39,621 nucleotides of DNA from Candidatus Zixiibacteriota bacterium (lineage in GTDB: Bacteria; Zixibacteria; MSB-5A5; GN15; FEB-12): the NCBI GenBank assembly GCA_024277795.1, contig JAJRUL010000158.1:1-39621 (forward strand). Direction: 5' to 3'. Each line of letters opens with the position of its first letter. The stretch's first letter is position 1. The position numbers were made by a program, and so were the translations under genes. Of the stretch, positions 1-8,315 are shown in pieces. The notes beneath the pieces were generated by a model. The model saw only the letters and a program-made list of their open reading frames with translations. It did not search any database and was not told the origin of the DNA.

Positions 1-114
1 AATCAGTGAGAAGCCTCGATTATCCCATATAGCAATACCCATAGGAAGTAAGAGGACGACTCCCATCACCTGGAACAATTTACCTAATGCGTACCCGACG
101 GCAGTTTTATGCAT
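1..114 (-). CDS. trkH: TrkH-like K+ transporter subunit (N-terminus only)
   Basis: The first 38 codons of a minus-strand gene run off the left edge. The start ATG is at 114-112, only six bases after the trkA stop codon. The visible peptide begins MHKTAVGYALGKLFQVMGVV and continues as a hydrophobic first membrane segment. This fits the start of TrkH/KtrB, the K+-translocating membrane subunit that works with the cytoplasmic TrkA regulator. The identification rests mainly on the trkA-trkH gene order and the hydrophobic N-terminus, since the pore motifs lie outside the window. No strong Shine-Dalgarno is seen, so translation may be coupled to trkA. Confidence 0.6.
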   Translation of the reverse strand, partial: MHKTAVGYALGKLFQVMGVVLLLPMGIAIWDNRGFSLI

Positions 115-120
115 AATGAA

Positions 121-1491
121 TTAGTTCTTTTTACCCGATTTTGGTTTGAAGAGCTTACCGATTGTTGGCAGGTTCTTGTGACGTGTTATCATAATAACAT
201 GATCTCCTGTTTCCAACACAGTTTCCCCATCAGGGAGAATCATCGTCTCACTACGAACAATCACACCAATTATCGAACCTTTTTTCAGTTTGCGAGCCAT
301 CTTCTTCACCGACATTCCTGCGACATCACAGTCCTCTTCAACAGTGAAACGAATCGCCTCAATATCAACATTTGAGAGCTTTACTACTGCTCCTATATGA
401 CCTCTTGAGATATTCTCCAAGATTTCACGGGCAGTAATACTTCGCGGATTTACCACATGATCTATACCGATTGATCTGAATAGTTTTTCATGACGTGACT
501 CAGGAGCTATTGCAATTACCTCCTTCGCACCTTCAGCTTTAGCCAATAGTGCGGAAAGCATATTGTAGTCAGGTTCATCAGAAGCAGAAACAAAAAATGA
601 AGCAGTATCAACATTCAATTCACGCAACAGATCAGCATCTGTACAATCACCATGGAGTACTTCAACTGAATCAAGGACCTCCGCCACCTTTTCTGCATGC
701 TCTATACTTGGATCAACAAGTGTTACATGGTGCTCAGTTTTATCTAACTGTCTAATTAATTCAAGGGTTGAGAAAGAGTCGCCTGTTATGATTATTTTTC
801 TATTCTGTTTATGTTCTTGCCCGACTAAGGAAAGGAATCGTGGCATCGACTCACGAGGGAAAAGAGTATACACAATGTCTCCCGCTTCAAAACGAGTATC
901 ACCATCAGGAATCATCCCTTCCCCACGTCGTACTAAAGCGGCAAAAAGGACAACATTGGGAGTAATTGCTTCACGGATCTCGCGAGGAGTTTTACCAGTT
1001 AATTCCATCTCTTCGGTAATCTGATACCCTCGCATCAGAATTCGTCCCTGCTCAAAGTTAGCTGATTCAATAGCACCCGGAGTTTCAATGTATTGAATAA
1101 TCTGATCGACCAGTGCTTCCTCTGGATGAATGACTGATGTTACGCCGAGACGAGCAAGATCAATCAACCCACCCGTTTCGGAAAACTCATTTCCGCGAAG
1201 TCTGGCGATTCTTCGAGGAACATCAAATTGAGCCGCAATCGCACAGGTTATCAGGTTGACTTCATTATTAGGCGTAACTGCAAGGACCATATTGGCATCC
1301 TGTATGCCTGCGAGATGAAGAATATCAGGGGATGACCCTGAGCCATTGATTATCTGAAGATCAAGTTTTTCACCAATTAGTTGACAGAGTTTTGCATCCT
1401 GTTCAACCAGAGAAAGGGTGTGGCCGTCTCGTAACAATTGCTCTGCAAGACTCGAACCAACAACTCCACCACCAATCAAGATTATTCGCAT
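121..1491 (-). CDS. trkA: Trk system potassium uptake regulator TrkA
   Basis: This 456-residue protein has the duplicated RCK layout of TrkA. The first NAD-binding Rossmann half (about 1-120) opens with IILIGGGVVGSSLA, a GxGxxG-type loop, and a first RCK_C domain follows (about 140-225, ending in DGDTRFEAGDIVY). The second Rossmann half (about 232-350) starts ITGDSFSTLELIRQL, where the glycine motif is degenerate, and the last RCK_C domain ends DGETVLETGDHVIMIT. Full-length E. coli-type TrkA is also about 458 residues. It gates K+ uptake through TrkH in response to NAD(H)/ATP. It is the first gene of a trkA-trkH operon. The weak second glycine motif suggests that only the N-terminal half binds nucleotide tightly, which is an inference. 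Confidence 0.93.
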   Translation of the reverse strand: MRIILIGGGVVGSSLAEQLLRDGHTLSLVEQDAKLCQLIGEKLDLQIINGSGSSPDILHLAGIQDANMVLAVTPNNEVNLITCAIAAQFDVPRRIARLRGNEFSETGGLIDLARLGVTSVIHPEEALVDQIIQYIETPGAIESANFEQGRILMRGYQITEEMELTGKTPREIREAITPNVVLFAALVRRGEGMIPDGDTRFEAGDIVYTLFPRESMPRFLSLVGQEHKQNRKIIITGDSFSTLELIRQLDKTEHHVTLVDPSIEHAEKVAEVLDSVEVLHGDCTDADLLRELNVDTASFFVSASDEPDYNMLSALLAKAEGAKEVIAIAPESRHEKLFRSIGIDHVVNPRSITAREILENISRGHIGAVVKLSNVDIEAIRFTVEEDCDVAGMSVKKMARKLKKGSIIGVIVRSETMILPDGETVLETGDHVIMITRHKNLPTIGKLFKPKSGKKN

Positions 1492-1530
1492 CGTACTTTA
1501 TTTGCTTCCAATTTTCTGTTTTTCATATCA

Positions 1531-1544
1531 GGAGATTAATCTCC
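1531..1544. promoter_or_regulatory. 14-bp perfect palindrome upstream of trkA
   Basis: GGAGATTAATCTCC is a perfect dyad 40 bp upstream of the trkA start codon. Its length and place suit an operator for a dimeric regulator, but no regulator gene lies beside it and it could be chance. Confidence 0.3.
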
Positions 1545-1581
1545 GCTTAATTTGGTCGTTTAGGGTTGACTAATCAAACAG

Positions 1582-1607
1582 AAAAAAAGGGGACTACCCC
1601 CTTTTTT
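1582..1607. terminator. Terminator-like hairpin between divergent genes
   Basis: An A-run plus GGGG pairs with CCCC plus a T-run around a short ACTAC loop, giving a symmetrical terminator-like hairpin. It lies between trkA (minus) and the small gene at 1770 (plus), about 90 bp upstream of trkA. It would therefore act on readthrough or attenuation rather than at a gene end. The GC part is only four or five pairs. Confidence 0.35.
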
Positions 1608-1769
1608 GATACTAAATTATGGCTGTTAGTATCAAAAAATCTCATTTGTTTCAGAAAACCTATTCTTCAGCCATTCTTTGGGTATGGGGATGATTCACCG
1701 GTTGCCATCTCTGGTACGCTTTTGTACTATGCTTGTGTAGAGATTACTAATAGTAAAGAGTGATTACCA

Positions 1770-1988
1770 ATGGTGAGTGACAACAAAGAAGAGAGCCGAT
1801 CAAACTCCGAGGAGCCTGAAGTAAAGAAACGGCGACGGTTCCTTAAATTTCCACGATCTTGGAAGGAAGTACGTGCAATGGGCTGGAAAGCGATTGCTCT
1901 GTTTATCATATTCTATCTTATCCGTGATACTATTCTCTATATTTTGATTCCCTATTTGATTTATGAGGGAATAATCGGCAATAATTAA
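1770..1988 (+). CDS. Small membrane protein, unknown function
   Basis: The gene encodes 72 residues. The first 35 or so are highly charged (acidic, then KKRRR). They are followed by one or two hydrophobic stretches (about residues 41-69, AIALFIIFYLIRDTILYILI) and a very short tail. AAAGAG lies about 10 bases before the ATG. A strong intrinsic terminator lies immediately after the stop. These signals support a real gene although the family is not recognised. The positive-inside pattern suggests a cytoplasmic N-terminus and an inner-membrane anchor or hairpin. It is transcribed divergently from trkA; a functional link is not shown. Confidence 0.6.
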   Translation: MVSDNKEESRSNSEEPEVKKRRRFLKFPRSWKEVRAMGWKAIALFIIFYLIRDTILYILIPYLIYEGIIGNN

Positions 1989-1989
1989 A

Positions 1990-2023
1990 AAAACCGGCAA
2001 TAATGATAACTGCCGGTTTTCTA
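1990..2023. terminator. Bidirectional intrinsic terminator
   Basis: A ten-pair stem AAAACCGGCA/TGCCGGTTTT encloses an 11-base loop. It has an A-run on the left and a T-run on the right, so it can end both the small plus-strand gene and the M32 peptidase gene on the minus strand. Confidence 0.85.
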
Positions 2024-2048
2024 TATTTACAGAGATTTATGTACTAAG

Positions 2049-3560
2049 CTAAAAGCCGTAGATATCTCCGTATTTCTTGTTCATATATGTTACCAATGGC
2101 TTATGATCCAAGCCTGACCCTGTGATTCGTTTACAGAGATCATTTGCCCTGTAACGTTGGCCATGTTGATGAATCTTTTCTCTTAGCCATTCTCTCAAGC
2201 CAAGATACTCTCCTCGACGGAATTGCCCTTCGAGATCATCAAGCTCTTTGTCTGCCTGATTGAAGAATTGTGCAGAATAGAGATTCCCGAGCGTATAGGT
2301 CGGAAAATATCCGACCAATCCAGCCGACCAGTGCACATCTTGCAAACATCCGTTGGAATCTTTGTCTACTTCAATACCGAAATACTTTTTGAATCTGCTA
2401 TTCCATTCACCTGGTACATCAGCAGGTTTCAAATCACCGTTGAGGAGCGCACGCTCCATCTCAAAGCGAAGAAGAATATGCAAGTTGTATGTCGCTTCAT
2501 CAGCTTCTACTCGAATATACGATGGACGTACATCGTTGATTGCACCATAAAACTCATCAAGAGTGACCGAACCGAGTGAGTCACGGAATAGCCTTTGTGC
2601 TTGTGGGAAGAAGTATTCCCAAAACGGTTTTGATCTGCCGACTTGATTTTCCCACATACGTGACTGTGATTCGTGAATTCCCAAGGAGATCGACTGACTC
2701 ATAGGAAGGCCAAAGTATTTATCTTTTGGCAATCCCATTTCATACAGCCCATGTCCAGCTTCGTGCATTGTGCCAAAAAGAGCATCATTAAGACGATTCG
2801 GATTGTAACGAGTGAGAATACGTGTATCTCCAATTCCGATTCCAGTGCAGAATGGATGAGTTGTAATATCGAGTCGTCCCGAATCAAAATCAAAACCCAT
2901 AGCCAAGGCAACAGATTTGCCGAAGATCTCCTGTAGTTTGACATCGTAGGGGCGTTCGACTATCGATTTATCAGGTTGCTTAGGTGCGTCCTTGATTTTT
3001 TGAAGCAAGGTAACTAGTTCATCGCGAAGTGATGCGAAGACATTTTCAACATCGGTAACTGTCGCACCCGTTTCATAATCATCTAACAACGCATTATATC
3101 TCTCCCCTTCAAAACCATACGCATCAGCTTTCTGTTGCATAAGGTTTATCACTTTAGCGAGCCATGGTTCAAACTGGCTGAAGTCTGATTCTTTGCGCGC
3201 TTTTGCCCACGCTTCATGAGCCATCGATGTTGTCTTTGTGATCTCTTCGACGAGTTCAGTCGGTAGTTTAGTTTGTTTATCGTAGGCATGGCGAAGCTCT
3301 CGAATATTAGCAGATTCGGGGGTGTCCCCTTTGGCTAAATCCGACTGCTCGAGATTCGAGAGGAGATCGCCAACTTTCGGATCGGTAAATTTTTTATGAC
3401 CGGTACTTGAGAGCATTCCAAGTTGTTCTGCTCGGAAGCTAATGCCTGCTGGTGGCATATAAGTATGTTGGTCCCAACTTAATACGGCATAGCTCGAGTA
3501 GATGAGAGCAACTTCTCTGCAAATGCGTGTCAGTTCATTGTATGATTCCTGTGCGGACAT
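2049..3560 (-). CDS. M32 family metallocarboxypeptidase
   Basis: This 503-residue cytoplasmic enzyme is of the Taq/Pfu carboxypeptidase family, which trims C-terminal residues from peptides with a bound metal. The zinc motif HEAGH is at about residues 266-270 within MHEAGHGLYEMG. The family HESQSR motif follows and supplies the third ligand (about E297). The C-terminal part carries the usual AEATYNLHILLRFE-type segment, here EADEATYNLHILLRFE. The length is normal for the family (about 500) and no signal peptide is present. AGGAGG sits seven bases before the ATG. A candidate promoter, TTGCGT-17 bp-TATGTT, lies upstream on the minus strand (3593-3621). The gene stands alone and probably serves peptide turnover. 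Confidence 0.95.
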   Translation of the reverse strand: MSAQESYNELTRICREVALIYSSYAVLSWDQHTYMPPAGISFRAEQLGMLSSTGHKKFTDPKVGDLLSNLEQSDLAKGDTPESANIRELRHAYDKQTKLPTELVEEITKTTSMAHEAWAKARKESDFSQFEPWLAKVINLMQQKADAYGFEGERYNALLDDYETGATVTDVENVFASLRDELVTLLQKIKDAPKQPDKSIVERPYDVKLQEIFGKSVALAMGFDFDSGRLDITTHPFCTGIGIGDTRILTRYNPNRLNDALFGTMHEAGHGLYEMGLPKDKYFGLPMSQSISLGIHESQSRMWENQVGRSKPFWEYFFPQAQRLFRDSLGSVTLDEFYGAINDVRPSYIRVEADEATYNLHILLRFEMERALLNGDLKPADVPGEWNSRFKKYFGIEVDKDSNGCLQDVHWSAGLVGYFPTYTLGNLYSAQFFNQADKELDDLEGQFRRGEYLGLREWLREKIHQHGQRYRANDLCKRITGSGLDHKPLVTYMNKKYGDIYGF

Positions 3561-3746
3561 TCTTTCCTCCTGATTATAATTTCAAGTCCGATAACATAAT
3601 CTGCAAAGCGGTAAAACGCAACAGCTTACTACATATATACGACATGATAATGTCACATTTCTGAGTATAGAAGATTACACACGAATTGTCTGGCGGAATT
3701 ATCAATACGATCTATACGACCTAAAGGTATTGTCGTTTTTTGTCGA

Positions 3747-3752
3747 TATAAT
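3747..3752 (+). promoter_or_regulatory. Perfect -10 hexamer of a putative small-RNA promoter
   Basis: TATAAT at this position matches the sigma-70 -10 consensus. No good -35 hexamer is present 16-18 bases upstream (AAGGTA at 17). It lies about 90 bases before a plus-strand terminator. Confidence 0.3.
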
Positions 3753-3758
3753 TGTTAC

Positions 3759-3848
3759 AAGCAGTTAAGCACTTTGCTATCGGCTGTTAGTGCTATCGAC
3801 TTGGTGAAAAGGGGTCTATAGAAACCCTGGTTTAGGCCGGGGTTTTTT
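3759..3848 (+). ncRNA. Candidate small RNA ending in intrinsic terminator
   Basis: Between two minus-strand genes lies a plus-oriented terminator: stem AAACCCTGG/CCGGGGTTT at 3822-3845, six-base loop, then T6. A TATAAT box lies about 90 bases upstream. The interval holds a second stem, AGCACT (3768-3773) with AGTGCT (3789-3794), and a direct repeat of TGCTATCG (3775, 3791). No open reading frame of note is present. On the minus strand the same hairpin has only TTT behind it, so it could act as a poor terminator for the phosphoribosyltransferase gene instead. No known RNA family is recognised. The rest of the 353-bp gap (3561-3746) shows nothing further. Confidence 0.35.
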
Positions 3849-3913
3849 ATGTCTAAATGATCATATAAAAAATTAATCAAAGAGAGTACTTTAGGCAGGT
3901 AAAAGCGATATCA

Positions 3914-4822
3914 TCATCTGTTGTCATGATCACTCCATGTCTTTTCACATACGAGGGCGTGTACAGAAGCCGCACCAAGACTTTTTAAGAGTCTGGCATA
4001 CGACCAAAGAGTCACACCAGACTGATAAATATCGTCAATGATAACAACATCACATCCACTAATTGAATCACCTAACAACACACCATTATTCTGATAGAGT
4101 TCTTCCCACATCTTGATTTTTTCCTCAATTTTAAGATCTCTGAATTTGGGAATTCTCTTCAGGAGTTGTGGATGGACGATCATATCTGTCGGCAAAACAG
4201 GGTTCTCATTATACAAACGCTCCGCTATTGTTTGTGTTAGGTAGCGAGCAAGATCATACTTTCTACTTGTGTAAGTTGGTACATATGTCAACCGCAAGCT
4301 CTTTCGGATTGTTAATTCAGGTAGTCGTGGCAGAGCCTTTGACATTTTGACCGACAGCGTATCAGCTGAAGAAATATCTTTTTTGAATTTTGCCTGATAT
4401 TTAAGTTCTCCAACATTGGTTCGTATTCCCCAACGTTGGTTGCAAAAGTCATAATCAAGCGCTATAATTGAATCTAATTCATTACCAAACAGAGGTTCGA
4501 TAGAACAGCTTTTCCCAAGAAGTATAAACTGTTTATAATCTGAAATAAATTGCTCTATTCTCAGAATATCTTTAGCTTGTAATTTGTCAAAGATGATTAG
4601 TTTCGTTCCCCCGCTTCGTGATTGAAGCCAGCTTGAAGTTTGTCCCGTAATAATGTCACTCAGCTTTGAATCAAAAAGCTCAGCATACAATGGAGTTAGA
4701 ATCAGTTTCCATTGTTTTTCTCCAATCTGTTCAAAAACAAAGAATCGTAATCGTGAACGACTTAACATTGGCACTATCCCCTTTTCTGTAAGGTATCCCA
4801 CAACCTGTCTCCCTTTCTTCAT
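3914..4822 (-). CDS. ComF-like phosphoribosyltransferase domain protein
   Basis: The protein has 302 residues. The PRPP-binding loop of type I phosphoribosyltransferases is clear near residues 259-273 (VVIIDDIYQSGVTL). Upstream, GELKYQAKFKK and LTYVPTYTSRKYDLARYLTQ resemble the positions of LKY-G and the PVP-R-GFNQ segment in ComF/GntX proteins. The N-terminal 120 residues are not recognised, and the zinc finger typical of ComF is absent. The family transfers or binds phosphoribosyl groups; ComF is linked to DNA uptake, but many relatives are uncharacterised. It stands alone on the minus strand, with thyX divergent. The substrate cannot be told from the sequence. Confidence 0.65.
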   Translation of the reverse strand: MKKGRQVVGYLTEKGIVPMLSRSRLRFFVFEQIGEKQWKLILTPLYAELFDSKLSDIITGQTSSWLQSRSGGTKLIIFDKLQAKDILRIEQFISDYKQFILLGKSCSIEPLFGNELDSIIALDYDFCNQRWGIRTNVGELKYQAKFKKDISSADTLSVKMSKALPRLPELTIRKSLRLTYVPTYTSRKYDLARYLTQTIAERLYNENPVLPTDMIVHPQLLKRIPKFRDLKIEEKIKMWEELYQNNGVLLGDSISGCDVVIIDDIYQSGVTLWSYARLLKSLGAASVHALVCEKTWSDHDNR

Positions 4823-4995
4823 CTAAGTTTTTGCTATATAACTTGTTGAAAACAAACCTGTTGCCATCACGTAGAGTAGAATTACTTTGTTATCACGCTT
4901 TTACATACGTACAGAGATTGCTTCCTCCGTTCGTGATGACGATTCAGCTTTCTATTTTTCAACTAACCGAATATAGAATGGAAGACTGACAGATC

Positions 4996-5931
4996 ATGTC
5001 AGCAGAACTTGCGGGTTCTCAGATTCCTGACTATATTCTGCACTTAAACCAGCAAATAGACAGGACAGGCATGGATAGCGATATAGATAAGCAAGCCGAA
5101 GGTCTTATCGGCAAAGAGTTTCCGGTGCTCGATCATGGATTTGTGCGCCTTGTTGATTATATGGGTAGTGATTCTGCGATTGTACAAGCCGCACGAGTTA
5201 GTTATGGCGATGGGACCAAAAAGGTATCAGAAGATCGAGGTTTGATTCGATATTTGATGCGTCACCGTCATACTTCTCCGTTTGAAATGGTCGAATTTAA
5301 GTTTCATGTTAAGCTACCTATTTTTGTCGCACGGCAATGGATTCGCCATCGTACGGCCAATGTCAATGAATACTCAGGTCGCTATTCGGTGATGAAAGAG
5401 GAGTTCTACTTACCTAAGAACGAGGATATCCGCTTTCAATCGACTGTGAACAAACAGGGACGTTCTGAAAAAGAGGTGCCACAGGAGTTGAAAAACGAAC
5501 TTCTCGGCTACTTGCAATCATCTCAGAAAGATTCATACGCCAACTACGACAAGTTTGTTGAAACTGGATTGGCACGTGAGTTGGCAAGAATCAATTTACC
5601 ACTTTCGATGTATACTGAGTGGTACTGGAAGATAGATCTGCACAATTTGTTTCATTTTTTACGTTTGCGGATGGACTCACATTCACAGATGGAGATTCGT
5701 GTTTATGCTGATGTTATAGCTGACATTGTAAGGCAGATTTGTCCGATAGCGTATGAAGCATTTTATGATTACACGTTTAGTGCGATGCACTTTTCAGGTC
5801 TTGAATTGAAAGCAATACGATCACTGTTCTTAAATTGTAATCTGTCTGTTGAAGACTTAGTAACTCAAGGGTTGTCTAAACGTGAAGCGAAAGAACTCGT
5901 TGAAAAGATAAAGAAGTTGAAAGAGTTGTAG
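4996..5931 (+). CDS. thyX: FAD-dependent thymidylate synthase ThyX
   Basis: This 311-residue enzyme makes dTMP from dUMP with methylene-THF, FAD and NADPH. The ThyX signature RHRTANVNEYSGRYS (residues 117-131) is intact and is preceded by the conserved HTSPFEMVEFKFHVKLPIFV-type segment. The recognisable domain begins near residue 42 (FPVLDHGFVRLVDYMGSDSA), so about 40 residues of N-terminal extension are unusual. An in-frame ATG at 5071 is an alternative start, although neither start has a strong ribosome site. The downstream gene starts 22 bases after the stop, suggesting cotranscription. ThyX usually replaces ThyA; no thyA is in view. Confidence 0.95.
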   Translation: MSAELAGSQIPDYILHLNQQIDRTGMDSDIDKQAEGLIGKEFPVLDHGFVRLVDYMGSDSAIVQAARVSYGDGTKKVSEDRGLIRYLMRHRHTSPFEMVEFKFHVKLPIFVARQWIRHRTANVNEYSGRYSVMKEEFYLPKNEDIRFQSTVNKQGRSEKEVPQELKNELLGYLQSSQKDSYANYDKFVETGLARELARINLPLSMYTEWYWKIDLHNLFHFLRLRMDSHSQMEIRVYADVIADIVRQICPIAYEAFYDYTFSAMHFSGLELKAIRSLFLNCNLSVEDLVTQGLSKREAKELVEKIKKLKEL

Positions 5932-5953
5932 TTATAAGTGCGGGGAGCAAGGC

Positions 5954-8026
5954 TTGGCAGGGAAAAACCGAATCAATAATACTGATAAAGGAGGCCGGAG
6001 TTCCGAAAAAAGGGTCTTCACAGGTTATCTTATAATCATTTTATTAGTAACTGCAGGATCGTTTTTTAACGGGCTTCATTTGTGGGGCATAAACTGGTGG
6101 TTGTACCTTTCTCTTACAGCTAAGATCACGCTTCTTCTCATAACAGCGGTTTCAGGCTTACTTGTCATATTATACCCAACAAGAATAGGGATACAATTAT
6201 CAGCTTCAAGTGATGTAGAAGAACCTGCTGAAAAAATACCCGTCCTTTTCTACATAATCGTGACTTTCCTATTCTTGATTGCGTTTGTAGTAGGCAGAAC
6301 AGAAACACATTTTCTCGGTGATGGTTATGAGCTTCTTTCAAGGTTGTCCAATAATATTGACCCAGTCAAGCAATGGGATGTTGGTGCAACCTATATTCAA
6401 AAGATATTGTATGAATTCGTTGGTGGGAATGGGATTGTAGATGCACTGTTCTCGTATCGGATCACTGCTGTTTCTAGTGGATTGATTATTATTCTTGTGA
6501 CTTTTCTATCTGCCCAAAGGCTTTTTGATGATAATGTGCGACGACTTTTCTTTACTTGGGGAGTGCTTTCTGCGGGCTATATGTTACTTTTTTTCGGATA
6601 TGTCGAAAATTATGCGCTTCTCATGTCTTTTGTTGTGATCTGTACGCTATTAGGGGTTTTATCTTCGTTGAAGAAATTCACTTCAGTATACCTCATCCCA
6701 ATTGTTATTCTTGCAGTTTTTTTTCATATCTTTGGTCTTTTGCTCACACCCGGGCTATCTTATCTCCTCTTTTCTGACTTAGCACTTGGCAAGAAACTTA
6801 AACACGTTCGAACAAGAACAAAGATTCTGATTTACAGCACCATTCTTGTCATTGGAATTCTATGTTACATAATAATTCGGCAGTCTGACTATTTTTTCAC
6901 GTTTGTATTATTGCCGATCATCCCTGATCAATTCACAGTCGACAATGATTGGTTGTTTTCAAAAAAACATTTTGCCGGTCTCTTCAATTTATTGATCCTC
7001 TTGTTTCCCGGGATAGCTATTTTCATATTCCAACTTCGTTGGGCAGAGCTCTCAAGCTTTCTTAAGAGTAGAGTAGGGACATTTCTTTTTATCCAATGCA
7101 TTGTTGCACTTTTGACAGTATTTGTTTTGAATCCTGGTATTGGTATGCCCAGAAACTGGGATCTCTTTTCTATTGTCGGGGTCCCAATTGCTATATTTAT
7201 CTTCATTTACTTGTTGAGGGGGAAAGTGTTAAGGAGAACTCAAATCACATCAGTTGTTCTAATACTAGTAGTAAATACAATAATCTTGGGAAGCAGGGTT
7301 TATGTATTTGCTTCTCCGAGGCAAAGTATACGTCACTTTAAGGATTACCTCGAATTGGATAAAGCGCGAAGTCGCAATGCTTGGCACCTTCTCGTTGAAT
7401 ATTATGAACAGAAATGTGACTCAATAACTGCATTGGCCACCATACATGAACGTGATAAGCGATACCCAGAAAAGCTTCTTAATGATAATGCCCTGTCACT
7501 TATCACTCAAGGAAAAGCAAGGCAGGCAATACCAATGTTAGAGCGAGCTATAGCAATCAATCCAGTCTATTGGAGTGCATATGTGAATCTTAGCTTAGGA
7601 CACCTTCAATTAAGACAGATTGATACTGCACTAGTACTATTGGATATAGCAAACGGTTTGAACCCAAATAATGCCCAAATACTTGATAATATGGGATCAG
7701 CTTTGTATTTGAAAGGGGAGTCTAACAAAGCCAAAGAGCTTCTTCTTCGTGCTATTGATATTGATAGTACCCAAACAAATGCTCTAGCAGGTGTGGCCAC
7801 GATTTATTTGTCCGAAGGGGATGTATCGCATTCAATGCAGTATCTTGAAAAGCACTTCTCTATAGCAAAGAGTGATTACCTGATTTATCTCAATTTTGGA
7901 GATCAGTATCTTGATTCTCAACAGTACAAAGCGGCACGACGCGCATATCAAATGGCCCTAGAAAAGGGGATGGATTCGTCATATTATTATGAACGGTGCA
8001 GAGTTCACCCTTTACTAAGCGAATAG
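5954..8026 (+). CDS. Polytopic membrane protein with C-terminal TPR repeats
   Basis: The protein has 690 residues. About a dozen hydrophobic helices occupy residues 22-450. A periplasmic-type loop after the third helix holds the acidic TETHFLGDGYELL motif, and FFGYVENYALL follows. The C-terminal 200 residues form at least four TPR units (for example ALYLKGESNKAKELLLRAID). The architecture resembles GT-C type glycosyltransferases and oligosaccharyl-transferase-like proteins, which carry an acidic residue in the first large loop and sometimes a TPR tail. A glycan-transfer role is therefore possible but unproven. The start is TTG at 5954, with GGGGAG nine bases before it; no better ATG is near. 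It follows thyX closely but is unrelated in function. AGGAGG occurs right after the stop without any start codon. Confidence 0.7.
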   Translation: MAGKNRINNTDKGGRSSEKRVFTGYLIIILLVTAGSFFNGLHLWGINWWLYLSLTAKITLLLITAVSGLLVILYPTRIGIQLSASSDVEEPAEKIPVLFYIIVTFLFLIAFVVGRTETHFLGDGYELLSRLSNNIDPVKQWDVGATYIQKILYEFVGGNGIVDALFSYRITAVSSGLIIILVTFLSAQRLFDDNVRRLFFTWGVLSAGYMLLFFGYVENYALLMSFVVICTLLGVLSSLKKFTSVYLIPIVILAVFFHIFGLLLTPGLSYLLFSDLALGKKLKHVRTRTKILIYSTILVIGILCYIIIRQSDYFFTFVLLPIIPDQFTVDNDWLFSKKHFAGLFNLLILLFPGIAIFIFQLRWAELSSFLKSRVGTFLFIQCIVALLTVFVLNPGIGMPRNWDLFSIVGVPIAIFIFIYLLRGKVLRRTQITSVVLILVVNTIILGSRVYVFASPRQSIRHFKDYLELDKARSRNAWHLLVEYYEQKCDSITALATIHERDKRYPEKLLNDNALSLITQGKARQAIPMLERAIAINPVYWSAYVNLSLGHLQLRQIDTALVLLDIANGLNPNNAQILDNMGSALYLKGESNKAKELLLRAIDIDSTQTNALAGVATIYLSEGDVSHSMQYLEKHFSIAKSDYLIYLNFGDQYLDSQQYKAARRAYQMALEKGMDSSYYYERCRVHPLLSE

Positions 8027-8121
8027 GAGGACTAAGAAGAAGAATCTTAACCGTCCCGCTCTAAAATCTCTCTGTGTGTCGTCTGGGATTGATCTCACGT
8101 TTAGTATAGAAGAGCTTTATT

Positions 8122-8155
8122 GTACCCCACCACAAGGTCTCTTGGTGGGGTACAG
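8122..8155. terminator. Strong 12-bp hairpin without T-tract
   Basis: TGTACCCCACCA pairs perfectly with TGGTGGGGTACA around a 10-base loop, about 95 bases after the TPR-protein stop. No T-run follows on either strand, so it may be an RNA-stabilising 3' structure or a Rho-assisted end rather than a canonical terminator. Confidence 0.4.
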
Positions 8156-8159
8156 TTGT

Positions 8160-8201
8160 GTGTCATGTCACAATCTGTCAAGGCAGATCAAGACATGACA
8201 C
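8160..8201. repeat. Stem-loop repeat module (right-half type)
   Basis: The arms GTGTCATGTC and GACATGACAC enclose an inner ATCTG/CAGAT stem. The same module (GTGTCAGGTCACAAT...) forms the right half of the dispersed element found at 16300 and 35927, so this is a detached copy. Confidence 0.55.
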
Positions 8202-8227
8202 AATATTGATGTTTTCGTCATCATTGT

Positions 8228-8308
8228 CGTCATCGCGAGGAGCGATAGCGACGTGGCGATCTCGTAGATCGTAAGGGATGAGATTACTTCGCTCCGCTCG
8301 CAATGACG
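8228..8308. repeat. Palindromic GTCATTGCGAGG-type repeat
   Basis: This 81-bp imperfect palindrome starts CGTCATCGCGAGGAGCG and ends CGCTCCGCTCGCAATGACG, with GATCTC/GAGAT toward the middle. This motif is a widespread short palindromic repeat seen in intergenic DNA of many bacteria (Rickettsia, Wolbachia, Chloroflexi and others, from general knowledge). It is probably a MITE-like or REP-like non-autonomous element. It interrupts the run of the other repeat modules here. Confidence 0.75.
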
Positions 8309-8315
8309 TGAATTA

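Noticed and set aside
1566-1763. Plus-strand TTG-initiated frame of 65 codons ahead of the small membrane protein
   Set aside because: It starts inside the hairpin region, has no ribosome site, and ends just before the next gene. The peptide lacks any recognisable feature.
4842-4855. TTGTTGAAAA upstream of the phosphoribosyltransferase gene, like the left end of the dispersed element
   Set aside because: Only ten bases match, and none of the following stem is present.
8027-8050. AGGAGG directly after the TPR-protein stop
   Set aside because: It looks like a strong ribosome site, but no ATG, GTG or TTG follows at a usable distance.
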